NCBI GenBank assembly: GCA_963735045.1
Contig: CAVTIZ010000002.1
Location: forward strand, 558,001 to 622,000
Reading direction: 5' to 3'
DNA length: 64,000 nt
Origin: Salsipaludibacter sp963735045
GTDB lineage: Bacteria; Actinomycetota; Nitriliruptoria; Nitriliruptorales; Nitriliruptoraceae
Shown piece after piece: positions 16,694 through 24,144 of the stretch; within the stretch, counting starts at the first letter, position 1; each line of letters opens with the position of its first letter. The notes under the pieces are model-generated. The model did no database searches. It was not told the origin of the DNA and saw nothing but the letters and a program-made list of their open reading frames with translations. The position numbers and the translations under genes are program-made.

Positions 16694-17227
16694 CTAGGGG
16701 GTCGCGGCACGGGCCGGGGGGCCAGGCCCGTCCGGGACCGGCCACCGCCGGTGCAGCCGGACCAGGGTGCGGTCCTGTCCGGCCACCACGTCCACGGCGT
16801 CCACCAGTCCGGCCAGCACGGCGGTGTCCACGCGTAGGTCGGTCAGGTGGACCACGACCTCGAGCCGACATTGGCCGGGCGCGGACAGCACGTCCAGCTC
16901 GACCCGGGGATGCTCGACGATCGCCTGCGCGAGCAGTACCTCGTCCAGTGCGAGTCGGACGTCCTCCACGGCCGCCATCGACGGGTTGTCCCGTCGCACC
17001 AGTCCGAGCACGGCGAGCTGGAACACGCGATGCACGTCGTCGTCCAGACGTGCAGCCAGGTGCAGGCGCCGGCCCTCGGACCCGTCGGGGCCCCCGACCT
17101 CGCGTCGGGCACCCGACGGCGCGTGCCGGGTCCCCCCGGTCCCGGACGGCGCCCGCGCGGCCGAGCCACGGACAGGCCACCGTCGAGGGGGCTGACCGGC
17201 CGGTGTGGCGGTGCGACGCGGGTGCAC
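16694..17227 (-). CDS. Degenerate HATPase, probable anti-sigma factor
   Basis: The C-terminal part (RLHLAARLDDDVHRVFQLAV, NPSMAAVEDVRLALDEVLLAQAIVEHP, then beta strands) matches the GHKL ATPase-type anti-sigma factors of the RsbW family. The N-box has lost its usual Asn (ALDEVLLAQAIVEH) and no DxGxG box is visible, so ATP binding is probably lost. The first 50 residues are Pro/Arg-rich. The start is a choice: GTG at 17227 (177 residues) has GAGG 5 bases upstream and lies 88 bases after copy 4 of the repeated element. ATG at 17341 forms an ATGA overlap with the upstream gene and would put the element inside the coding region. Confidence 0.6.
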   Translation of the reverse strand: MHPRRTATPAGQPPRRWPVRGSAARAPSGTGGTRHAPSGARREVGGPDGSEGRRLHLAARLDDDVHRVFQLAVLGLVRRDNPSMAAVEDVRLALDEVLLAQAIVEHPRVELDVLSAPGQCRLEVVVHLTDLRVDTAVLAGLVDAVDVVAGQDRTLVRLHRRWPVPDGPGPPARAATP

Positions 17228-17315
17228 GGGGGCCTCGGGTGGCGTGTCGGGGTGGGGCGCGTTGGGGTCCGGCGGTGCTCGCCGGGCCGGTCGGACCGGG
17301 GGGTGGCCCCCCAGC

Positions 17316-17343
17316 ACCTGCCACGCGGCACGGCGGTTCATGT
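17316..17343 (-). promoter_or_regulatory. Copy 4 of bipartite element RCATG-N13-CGTGGCAGGT
   Basis: On the reverse strand, ACATG (17343-17339), 13 bases, then CGTGGCAGGT (17325-17316), with six G three bases on. It overlaps the last codons of the MetE-like gene and precedes the anti-sigma gene in the same direction. It differs from the other copies in having A in place of G before CATG. Confidence 0.45.
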
Positions 17344-18453
17344 CCCCCAGACGTCCTCGGCGATCGACACGGCGGCCGCCAGTTTGCGCCACTGGTCGTC
17401 GGGCTCGAGGGTGTTGCCGTGGGCGGTCGAGGAGAAGCCGCACTGGTGGCTCAGGGCCAACTGCTCCAGCGGGGCGTACTCGGCGGCCTCGTCGATGCGA
17501 CGCTTGACGTCGTCGGCGTCCTCGACACGGGCGTGCTTGGAGCTCATGAGGCCGAGCACGACCTGCTTGCCAGCCGGCAGGTGGCGCAGCGGCGCGAAGT
17601 CGCCCGAGCGTGCGTCGTCGTACTCCAGGAAGAAGCCGTCCACCGCCATCTCGTTGAGCAGGATCTCCGCCACGGGCTCGTAGCCACCCTGGGACACCCA
17701 TGCGCTCTGGAAGTTCCCCCGGCACAGGTGCACGGTCGCGACCATGTCGTCGGGGCGGTCGGCGATCGCGTCGTTGACCAGCCGGCAGTACAGGTGCGCG
17801 AGCTCGTCGGGGTCGTCGCCGCGGTCGGCGGTCTGGGCCCGGACGTCGGGGTCGCACAGGTAGGCGAGGTTGGTGTCGTCGAGCTGGACGTAGCGCAGTC
17901 CGCGGTCCGCGAGGTCGGCGATCTCGGCCCGGTAGGCCGCGGCCAGGTCGTCGAAGAAGACGTCGAGGTCGGGGTAGACGTCGGTGCTGATGGCCTTGCG
18001 GCCCCCCCGGAAGTGCAGCATCGACGGCGCCGGGATCGACACCTTGGCGGTCTCGGTCACCTGTGACGCCAGGAACTCGTAGTCGTCGCCCTGGATCGCG
18101 CGGCCGTGGCCGATGGGGCCCTCGACCAGCATCTTTGGCGGCGCGAACTCCACCTCCGTGCCGTCGTCTCGTCGGAAGCGCGCCAGGAAGTCGCCCTCGG
18201 TCACCGTGACCCCGTCGAGCTGCTCGAGGAAGTCGAGGTGGAACATGAACCGGCGGAACTCGCCGTCGGTGATGCCACGCAGCCCGACGTCCTCCTGGCG
18301 GCGCACCACCTCCGCGATGGCCTCGTCCTCGACCTCGCGCAGTTCCGCGGCGTCGATCTCCCCGGCTCCCCGACGCTGGCGCGCCTCCATGACGCGGGTG
18401 GGACGCAGGAAGCTGCCCACGTGGTCGGCGCGGAAGGGCGGTCGATCGGCCAT
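17338..18453 (-). CDS. MetE C-domain-like methyltransferase (YxjG type)
   Basis: A 371-residue protein homologous to the C-terminal barrel of cobalamin-independent methionine synthase. It starts FRADHVGSFLRP, then carries LRGITDGEFRRFMFHLDFLE, YVQLDDTNLAYLCDP and HLCRGNF; the zinc-site Cys is in VHLCRGN and a second in SHQCGF. YxjG/YxjH proteins work without the MetE N-domain and are linked to methionine salvage or other methyl donors. The ATG at 18453 follows a GAGGAA Shine-Dalgarno, and TATCGT at 18487-18482 could be its -10 box. Confidence 0.85.
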   Translation of the reverse strand: MADRPPFRADHVGSFLRPTRVMEARQRRGAGEIDAAELREVEDEAIAEVVRRQEDVGLRGITDGEFRRFMFHLDFLEQLDGVTVTEGDFLARFRRDDGTEVEFAPPKMLVEGPIGHGRAIQGDDYEFLASQVTETAKVSIPAPSMLHFRGGRKAISTDVYPDLDVFFDDLAAAYRAEIADLADRGLRYVQLDDTNLAYLCDPDVRAQTADRGDDPDELAHLYCRLVNDAIADRPDDMVATVHLCRGNFQSAWVSQGGYEPVAEILLNEMAVDGFFLEYDDARSGDFAPLRHLPAGKQVVLGLMSSKHARVEDADDVKRRIDEAAEYAPLEQLALSHQCGFSSTAHGNTLEPDDQWRKLAAAVSIAEDVWGT

Positions 18454-18514
18454 GGCGGTTCCTCGAATCGGCTCCCGCGCACGATAGGCCGGCGGGGCCC
18501 GGGAGGCGGGTCGA

Positions 18515-19279
18515 TCAGAGGCGGTCTCGGATCCAGGCGAGGTCGGCGCGGTGCTCGTCGACGTCGCCCGGGGTCTCCAGGACCACGTCGGCCCCCGCGA
18601 GGCGCACCACCTCGACCAGGGCGTCCTCGTCGACCTCGCCGGCACCGAGATTCTCGTGCCGGTCGCGGCGCGAGTCGAACTCGTCGCGCGAGTCGTTGAG
18701 GTGGACCAGGTCGATCGACCCCAGTTCGTCCAGCAGCCGTTGCGTGCCGTCGACCAGGGCCTCGCCGCCGGCCCAGAGGTGGCAGGTGTCGAGGCAGAAC
18801 CCGTACGGCGTGTCGGTGCCGTCCAGGGCCGCGAAGAGACGCACCATCACCTCGACCTCCCGGGCCATCGCGTTGGTGCCCCCGGCCGTGTTCTCGACCA
18901 GGATCGGGACGGTGGACTCGAGGCGATCCAGCGTGGTGCGCCAGTTCGCGAAGCCCGTGGCCGGGTCGTCGTCGTCGGTGACGTGGCCCCCGTGGACGAT
19001 CACGCCGGCGGCCCCGATCGCCTCGGCGCCGCGGACGGCCTGTTCGAGGTTGGCCCGGCTGGGGTGGCGGATGCGGTTCTCGGAGGTCGCCACGTTCACC
19101 AGGTAGGGCGCATGGACGTACACGGCGACGTCACTGTCGCGCAGGGCGGCGGCGTCGTCGCGGTCGGGGGGCTTCTTCCAGGACTGTGGCGGTGTCAGGA
19201 ACACCTGCACGACCTCGGCGCCACGGGCCTCGGCCGCGGCGAGGGGGTCGGTGGTGGGCACGTGGGCACCGAGACGCAT
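18515..19279 (-). CDS. nfo: Deoxyribonuclease IV (endonuclease IV family)
   Basis: A 254-residue TIM-barrel AP endonuclease. RLGAHVPTTDPLAAAEARGAEVVQVFL opens the barrel. The zinc-site motifs include YVHAPYLVNVA, VIVHGGHV, ILVENTAGG, CLDTCHLWAGG and HLNDSRDEFDSRRDRHENLGAGEV, which fit the three AP endonuclease family 2 signatures. It cuts DNA 5' of abasic sites in base-excision repair. The ATG at 19279 was chosen because barrel strand 1 begins directly after it. A TATCGT hexamer on the same strand (19334-19329) could be the -10 box. Confidence 0.9.
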   Translation of the reverse strand: MRLGAHVPTTDPLAAAEARGAEVVQVFLTPPQSWKKPPDRDDAAALRDSDVAVYVHAPYLVNVATSENRIRHPSRANLEQAVRGAEAIGAAGVIVHGGHVTDDDDPATGFANWRTTLDRLESTVPILVENTAGGTNAMAREVEVMVRLFAALDGTDTPYGFCLDTCHLWAGGEALVDGTQRLLDELGSIDLVHLNDSRDEFDSRRDRHENLGAGEVDEDALVEVVRLAGADVVLETPGDVDEHRADLAWIRDRL

Positions 19280-19399
19280 GGCGGGGCTCCGGGGACGGGG
19301 ACCGGTCGCGTACGGCGACCGTCGTTGGACGATACCGACACCCGCGACCACGTCACCCGTCCTGCCGGTGACGCGCACGCCGACCGGGGCGGGTGGCGC

Positions 19400-20950
19400 T
19401 CAGCGGGGCAGGTTGGCGAGGAGGTCGCCACGGTGTCGACGGGCGGTCGTGGCGGCAGTGACGAGGGCGCGGTCGGGTCGGATCACCTGCGGGGCGTCCT
19501 CACCGGCCAGGGCGTCGCGGGCTGCGGTCAGGTCGGTGGCGCGTCCGCAGGCCCACCAGGCCAGTGCCGCCGCTCCCAGCGCGGTCCCGCCGACGTCGCC
19601 GACCAGCAGCAGGGGACGGTCGAGTTCGGCCGCGACGACGTCCTGCCACAGGGTGGACCGGAAGGCACCGCCGGTCACCCGCACCTCCCGGACCGGGTGC
19701 AGGGCGTCCAGGCGTGCCACCACGTCACCGAGGTCACGGGCGACGCCCTCGATGGCCGAGCGGACGAGGTGGGCACGACCGTGGTGGCGCCCCAGCCCGA
19801 GCCACGCGCCGGTCCGGGTCGGATCCCACGACGGGGATCGCGGGGCCACCAGCGCCGGCAGCATGACCAGGCCGTCGCAGCCCGGTGGGGCGGAGGCGGC
19901 CAGTTCCAGCACGCGCGCCACGTGGCCGTCACCCGCCGCGTCCGCGGGGGGATCGCGGTCTGGATCCCGGTCTGGGTCGAGGTCTGGGTCGAGGTCTGGA
20001 TCGAGGTCTGGGGCCAACGCCTTGGCCGCCCACGTCACCGCCAGGCCGCCCGTGCTGATCGCGCCCCCGACGGCCCACCGGGAGTCCACCAGGCCGTAGC
20101 AGAACAGGGCCGGGTCAAGGGGTCGGGGGGGTCGGTCGGTGATGGCACGGACGGCGCCGCTGGTTCCCAGCGACACCCCAAGCACCCCGGGTGCCATCGC
20201 CCCCACGCCCACGTTGCCCAGCGGCCCGTCCGCCGCACCCAGCACGACCGGGGTTCCCGGGGCCAGCCCCGTGCGCGCGGCCACGTCGTCGCTGATCGGC
20301 AACCGATCGGTGGGGTGCAGCACGTCGGGGAGCTCGCCGCGTCCCACCCCGGCCAGGACCAGGGCCTCGTCCAGCCAGTCACCGGTGGCCAGGTCGAGCA
20401 TGCCCCACCCCGAGGCCGACGAGGTCTCGGTCGCCACCCGGCCGGTCAGGGCGTGCACGACCCAGGCCTTGAGGTCGGCCCAGCGGGCGACCGTGGCCGC
20501 GACGTCGGGCGCCTCGGCGTGGAACCACGCGAGCTTGGCCAGTGGCGCCATCGGGTGGACCGGTGTGCCGGTGGTGGCGTGCAGGCCGGGGTTCTCGGTG
20601 CCCAGTCGGGCCGCCACCGCCGTGGCACGCCCGTCGGCCCAGGTCAGCAGGGGCGTGCACGGTCGGTCCCGGGCGTCGAGGCCCACCAGTCCGTGCATCG
20701 CCGTGGACAGGCCGACCGCGACCACGGTCGCGGCGTCGTCGAGGGCGCCGGTGACCTCGCCCAGCACCGCCAGCACGGCCGCGACCACCGTCTCGGGATC
20801 CTGCTCCTCGCGATCGTCGCGCCCACTGGCCAGGGGGTAGGAGCGCGTCGCCGCGGTCGTCGGGCCGTCGACGGTGAAGGCGACGGCCTTGGCCGCCGAG
20901 GTGCCGACGTCGAGGCCGACGACGACGTCGCGCGACGCTGCGGGGGACAT
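19400..20950 (-). CDS. FGGY-family carbohydrate kinase (gluconokinase-like)
   Basis: A 516-residue sugar kinase. The phosphate-1 loop is VVVGLDVGTSAAKAVAF, the substrate region is VGLSTAMHGLVGLD with TWADGRA, and LGTSGAVRAI is the adenosine/phosphate-2 site. RVTGGAFRSTLWQDVVA closes the family signature. The pattern is closest to gluconokinase/xylulokinase-type members. An insert of Asp-Pro-Asp-Leu/Arg repeats, encoded by a 12-base tandem repeat, interrupts a surface loop between the two halves. The ATG at 20950 precedes the nucleotide loop by about 12 residues. Confidence 0.85.
   Translation of the reverse strand: MSPAASRDVVVGLDVGTSAAKAVAFTVDGPTTAATRSYPLASGRDDREEQDPETVVAAVLAVLGEVTGALDDAATVVAVGLSTAMHGLVGLDARDRPCTPLLTWADGRATAVAARLGTENPGLHATTGTPVHPMAPLAKLAWFHAEAPDVAATVARWADLKAWVVHALTGRVATETSSASGWGMLDLATGDWLDEALVLAGVGRGELPDVLHPTDRLPISDDVAARTGLAPGTPVVLGAADGPLGNVGVGAMAPGVLGVSLGTSGAVRAITDRPPRPLDPALFCYGLVDSRWAVGGAISTGGLAVTWAAKALAPDLDPDLDPDLDPDRDPDRDPPADAAGDGHVARVLELAASAPPGCDGLVMLPALVAPRSPSWDPTRTGAWLGLGRHHGRAHLVRSAIEGVARDLGDVVARLDALHPVREVRVTGGAFRSTLWQDVVAAELDRPLLLVGDVGGTALGAAALAWWACGRATDLTAARDALAGEDAPQVIRPDRALVTAATTARRHRGDLLANLPR
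19951..20010 (+). repeat. 12-base tandem repeat, five copies, inside the FGGY kinase
   Basis: Five units of the form GRTCSMGGTCTG run head to tail at 19951, 19963, 19975, 19987 and 19999. Units 3 and 4 are identical and the others differ by one to three bases. Being a multiple of three it keeps the frame and codes for DLDP three times and DRDP twice on the reverse strand. It could change copy number by slippage without breaking the gene. Confidence 0.85.
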
Positions 20951-21100
20951 GGGACCTCGTGTGCGTCGGGGGCGGGTCGAGGCCAAGGATGCCACGACCT
21001 CGACCAGCAGGGCGATCGTCGGTCGACCGGCACGCGTCCCCGGGTCCGCGCTGCCCGGTGCGACGGGGCCATGGACCATGCGGGTCCGGGTGCCGGACGC

Positions 21101-21149
21101 CGGGTGCCGGGTGCCGGGTGCCGGGTGTCAGGCGTCGCGTGTCAGGCGT
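21101..21149 (+). repeat. Short tandem repeats between FGGY kinase and GNAT genes
   Basis: Three exact copies and one imperfect copy of CGGGTGC lie at 21101-21128, followed by GTCAGGCGT at 21127-21135 and again at 21141-21149. The second copy covers the stop codon of the GNAT gene (TCA at 21142-21144). Simple slippage repeats are the likely origin; no hairpin terminator is obvious. Confidence 0.7.
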
Positions 21150-21909
21150 GGGGGGCCGCCAGGTAGTGGTAGTGGTGGTGCTCGACGAAGCCGGCCCGGC
21201 GGTGGACCGTGGCGGCGACGTCGTTGGTGAGGTCGACCTGCAGGACCACCCGGTCGGCACCCCGCCGGCCCGCCCACGTCGCCAGTGCCGCCAGGACGTC
21301 GGAGGCGTGGCCACGTCGGCGGTGTGCGGGATCGGTCTCGATCGCGTTGACGACGAGCCAGCGTCCGTGGGGGCCGTCGTCGACGACCACGCCACGGCCG
21401 ATGGCCACCACGTCGTCGTCATGGCGGATGCTGGCGAAGCCGGTGTCTCCGCGCACGAGCATGCGGTGGCCCGCCGCGGGGAGCGGGGTCCCGCGGTGGT
21501 GGGAGGCCGCGAGCCACGCCGCATCCGGCGCGGGCGCGATGGCCACGGCCGCCGTCCCGGGTCGGTCCGCGAGCCCGGCCATCGCGCGCACCAGCACGCG
21601 GCCGCCGTGGTGGACACCCCAGCCCCGGTCCAGCAGGCGCTCGGCGACGACGTCCAGCACCGGTCGTGGCACGGCGACCAGGGCCGGCAGGCCACGATGG
21701 CGGTACCAGGACACGACGTCGGCCAGCACGTCGTCGAGGTCGCCACCGGGGTCGGCCAGGGCCAGTGCGGAGTTGGCCCGGCCGGTGAAGCCCTCGGCCG
21801 CACGCAGCCACCACCCGGCGTGCACGACCCGTTCGTCGGGAACCCAGGCCGCGGCCGCGACCCGCTCCAGGTCCAGCGACTCGATGCTCCGGTCGGGCGA
21901 CCTGCTCAG
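21142..21909 (-). CDS. GNAT acetyltransferase with N-terminal extension
   Basis: A protein of about 255 residues. The N-terminal half (VVHAGWWLRAAEGFTGRANSALAL and VSWYRHRGLPALV) and a C-terminal GNAT core (AIETDPAHRRRGHASDVLAAL, the acetyl-CoA loop, then VDLTNDVAATVHRRAGFVEHHHY) match an actinobacterial family of paired GNAT-like domains. The start is unclear: no ATG or GTG lies between ilvC and the conserved part. A CTG at 21909 overlaps the ilvC stop (CTGA), and GTG at 21942 lies inside ilvC. Either way it is coupled to ilvC. Confidence 0.7.
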   Translation of the reverse strand: MSRSPDRSIESLDLERVAAAAWVPDERVVHAGWWLRAAEGFTGRANSALALADPGGDLDDVLADVVSWYRHRGLPALVAVPRPVLDVVAERLLDRGWGVHHGGRVLVRAMAGLADRPGTAAVAIAPAPDAAWLAASHHRGTPLPAAGHRMLVRGDTGFASIRHDDDVVAIGRGVVVDDGPHGRWLVVNAIETDPAHRRRGHASDVLAALATWAGRRGADRVVLQVDLTNDVAATVHRRAGFVEHHHYHYLAAPHA

Positions 21910-22919
21910 CTCTCGAGCTCCTCGGTGGGCTCGTCCAGCCACGGCATCATGCCCCGGACCTCCTTGCCGACCTGCTCGATCTGGTGCTCGCGGCCGGCAC
22001 GGCGGTAGGCGGTGAAGGTGTCGGCCCCGGCTTCCCACTCGTCCATGAAGCCCTGGGCGAACGAGCCGTCCTGGATCTCGGCCAGGATCGCGGCCATGGC
22101 CTGGCGCGACTGGTCGTTGATGACCCGCGGGCCCGACACGTAGTCGCCCCACTCGGCCGTCGTGGACACCGAGTGGCGCATCCAGGAGATGCCGCCCTCG
22201 TACATCATGTCCACGATGAGCTTGAGTTCGTGGAGGCACTCGAAGTAGGCGGCCTCGGGCTGGTAGCCGGCGTCGACCAGCGTCTCGAAGCCGTCACGGA
22301 CCAGGTGCGACACCCCGCCACAGAGCACGGCCTGTTCACCGAACAGGTCCGTCTCGGTCTCCTCCTTGAACGTCGTCTCCAGCACCCCGGCGCGGGTCAG
22401 GCCCAGTCCGGCGGCGTAGGACAGCCCGAGTGCCGCGGCGTCACCGGTCGCGTCCTGGTGGACGGCCAGCAGGCCGGGCGTGCCCTGTCCCTGTTCGTAG
22501 AGACGGCGGACGATGTGGCCGGGGGACTTCGGCGCGACCAGGAAGACGTCGACGTCGTCGCTGGGCTCGACGAACCCGTAGTGGATGTTGAAGCCGTGGC
22601 CGAACACCAGCGCGTTGCCGGGCTCGATCGCGTCGGCCAGGCCGTCCGCCCAGGCCGACTTCTGGTGGGTGTCGGGCAGCAGGACCACCACGACGTCGGC
22701 CCAGGCCGCGGCCTCGTTGGTGTCGGCGACCGTCAGGCCCTGCTCCTCGGCGCGTTCGCGGGACGACGAGCCGGGGCGCAGGCCGACGCGCACGTCGACT
22801 CCCGAGTCGCGCAGGTTGAGGGCGTGGGCGTGGCCCTGCGAGCCGTAGCCGAGCACCGCGACCTTCTTGCCCTGGATCAGGGACAGGTCGGCGTCGTCGT
22901 CGTAGTGGATGGTGGCCAT
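21906..22919 (-). CDS. ilvC: Ketol-acid reductoisomerase
   Basis: A 337-residue class I enzyme of valine, leucine and isoleucine synthesis; it isomerises and reduces acetolactate or acetohydroxybutyrate with NADPH and Mg2+. The Rossmann loop is VAVLGYGSQGHAHALNL with GLRPGSSSRE supplying the NADPH-phosphate contacts. APKSPGHIVRRLY, DATGDAAALGLSYAAGLG, TTFKEETETDLFGEQAVLCGG (Mg-binding Asp and Glu) and FECLHELKLIVDMMYEGG follow. Length and motifs are complete. The ilvBN genes that often precede it are absent; instead a G-rich repeat tract lies upstream. Confidence 0.97.
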   Translation of the reverse strand: MATIHYDDDADLSLIQGKKVAVLGYGSQGHAHALNLRDSGVDVRVGLRPGSSSRERAEEQGLTVADTNEAAAWADVVVVLLPDTHQKSAWADGLADAIEPGNALVFGHGFNIHYGFVEPSDDVDVFLVAPKSPGHIVRRLYEQGQGTPGLLAVHQDATGDAAALGLSYAAGLGLTRAGVLETTFKEETETDLFGEQAVLCGGVSHLVRDGFETLVDAGYQPEAAYFECLHELKLIVDMMYEGGISWMRHSVSTTAEWGDYVSGPRVINDQSRQAMAAILAEIQDGSFAQGFMDEWEAGADTFTAYRRAGREHQIEQVGKEVRGMMPWLDEPTEELES

Positions 22920-23184
22920 GGGTCGGAGTCCTTGGACGGTGGGGAGCGTGGAGTGGCACGTGGGTGCCGAGGTGGGGCGGGTCGGCTGCGCGGCAGGTCG
23001 GCGCCGGGGAGCGCGGCCGTCGCGGCGCCACGAACCGGATCCGTCAGTCCGCGGCCGGCCACGGCCCCGCCGCGCAGCAGCCTAGGACCCCCCACCCACG
23101 CTGGCGAACCCCACCCCCCACCCCCGCCAACCCCGCCCCCACCGCCGCACCACGCCAACGCCCGGCCCCCGGCCCCCGCTCCCG

Positions 23185-23313
23185 ACCGCACCACCCCGAC
23201 CCACTCCCGACCGCACCACCCCGACCCACTCCCCACCGCACCACCCCGGCCCCCGCCCCCACTCCCACCGCACCACCCCGACCCCCGGCCCCACTCCCCA
23301 CCGCACCACCCCG
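23185..23313 (+). repeat. Strand-asymmetric tandem repeat tract upstream of ilvC
   Basis: Five exact copies of ACCGCACCACCCCG (start 23185, 23210, 23235, 23267, 23300) at steps of 25, 25, 32 and 33 bases lie in a region that is almost pure C with A on this strand and G-rich on the ilvC sense strand. The C-rich character extends back to about 23085. The whole gene-free interval is 22920-23388; apart from the ilvC leader, this tract and a small hairpin (GCCGG-TATC-CCGGC, 23342-23355), I see nothing else in it. The G-runs could form quadruplexes in a transcript reading towards ilvC. Confidence 0.8.
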
Positions 23314-23388
23314 ACCCCGCCCCGCCATCGTGATCGCTCGGGCCGGTATCCCGGCAGGATCGCACACGCTGGCGTGGTGTTTGGGGGG

Positions 23389-24084
23389 TCAGGTGGGGAG
23401 GGGGATTCCGGGGGCGAGGTCGGCGTTGGGGACGGGGTCCCCGACGACGGTGGACATCGGCACGACACCGGCCCACCACGGACCGTCCAGGTCGGCGGGG
23501 TCGTCCTCGGCGTCGCCGGCCCGCACCTTGGCCGACACCACCTCCAGGGGGAGTCGGAACACGGCGGTCGCGGCCAGTTCGCGCTCGTCGGGTGGGCGAC
23601 AGTGGTCGGACCGGTTCGGCCACACCGCGTCCAGCACGGCGGCCAGTCCCGCCCGGCGGTCGGCCTCGTCGGCCAGCATCGTGGCCGTGCCACGGGCCAC
23701 GACCGCGCGGTAGTTCATGGAGTGGTGCATGCCGGAACGGGCCAGCACCCAGCCGTCGACGATGGTCACGGCCAGGCACACCCGGACGCGTCCCGCGCCG
23801 CCGTCACGGTCCCGGTCGCGGGCCAGCGCCGCGACGTGGGCACCCGACGAGGAATGGAAGACCAGGTCGTCGCCGACGCGGGCGAAGGAGGTCGGGACGG
23901 TGATCGGCCCGGGGGACCGGTCGTCGACGTAGGACAGGTGGCACACCGGCGTGGCGTCGAGGATCCCGTGGACCACGTCGCGGTCCCACGACGCGCGGTC
24001 ACGGCCCCGGGTCGGGGTGCTCGCGGCCGTCGGCGTGTAGGCGCCGTGGGCCTGGTCGCCGGCCGGGGTGGCAGCAGTGGACAT
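23389..24084 (-). CDS. Pyridoxamine 5'-phosphate oxidase-family flavin-binding protein
   Basis: A 231-residue split-barrel protein. It has VVHGILDATPVCHLSYVDD and PITVPTSFARVGDDLVFHSSSGAHVAAL, then VRVCLAVTIVDGWVLARSGMHHSMNYRAVVARGTATML, which is the FMN-binding layout of the Pyridox_ox_2 group. True PdxH motifs are not complete, so the role may be F420/FMN-linked rather than PLP synthesis. It is divergent from a MocR regulator, a pairing seen widely where the regulator controls the oxidase-like gene. The ATG at 24084 was chosen. Confidence 0.75.
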   Translation of the reverse strand: MSTAATPAGDQAHGAYTPTAASTPTRGRDRASWDRDVVHGILDATPVCHLSYVDDRSPGPITVPTSFARVGDDLVFHSSSGAHVAALARDRDRDGGAGRVRVCLAVTIVDGWVLARSGMHHSMNYRAVVARGTATMLADEADRRAGLAAVLDAVWPNRSDHCRPPDERELAATAVFRLPLEVVSAKVRAGDAEDDPADLDGPWWAGVVPMSTVVGDPVPNADLAPGIPLPT

Positions 24085-24114
24085 CGGCAGGGCCCGATCG
24101 TGGTGGACGACGAA

Positions 24115-24138
24115 GGACCAACTTCGTACTGGTACATT
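24115..24138 (+). promoter_or_regulatory. MocR/PNPOx divergent promoter region
   Basis: An inverted pair GGACCA (24115-24120) and TGGTAC (24130-24135) with 9 bases between sits 10 bases before the MocR ATG. It overlaps a TACATT (24133-24138) that could be the -10 box. The distance from that box to the ATG is only 6 bases, so the MocR message may be leaderless. The region is the only AT-richer patch nearby. It is a candidate binding site for MocR itself. Confidence 0.45.
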
Positions 24139-24144
24139 CTGCGC

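Noticed and set aside
17338..17341. ATG at 17341 as the certain start of the anti-sigma gene because of its ATGA overlap
   Set aside because: The overlap is attractive, but the first 38 residues are Pro/Arg-rich with no family match and contain copy 4 of the element; GTG at 17227 with GAGG is at least as good. Left open in the feature entry.
23161..23320. Regularly spaced repeats that could suggest a CRISPR array
   Set aside because: Repeats are only 14 bases, spacing varies (25 to 33), the spacers resemble the repeats, and no cas genes are near. A slippage tract is the better reading.
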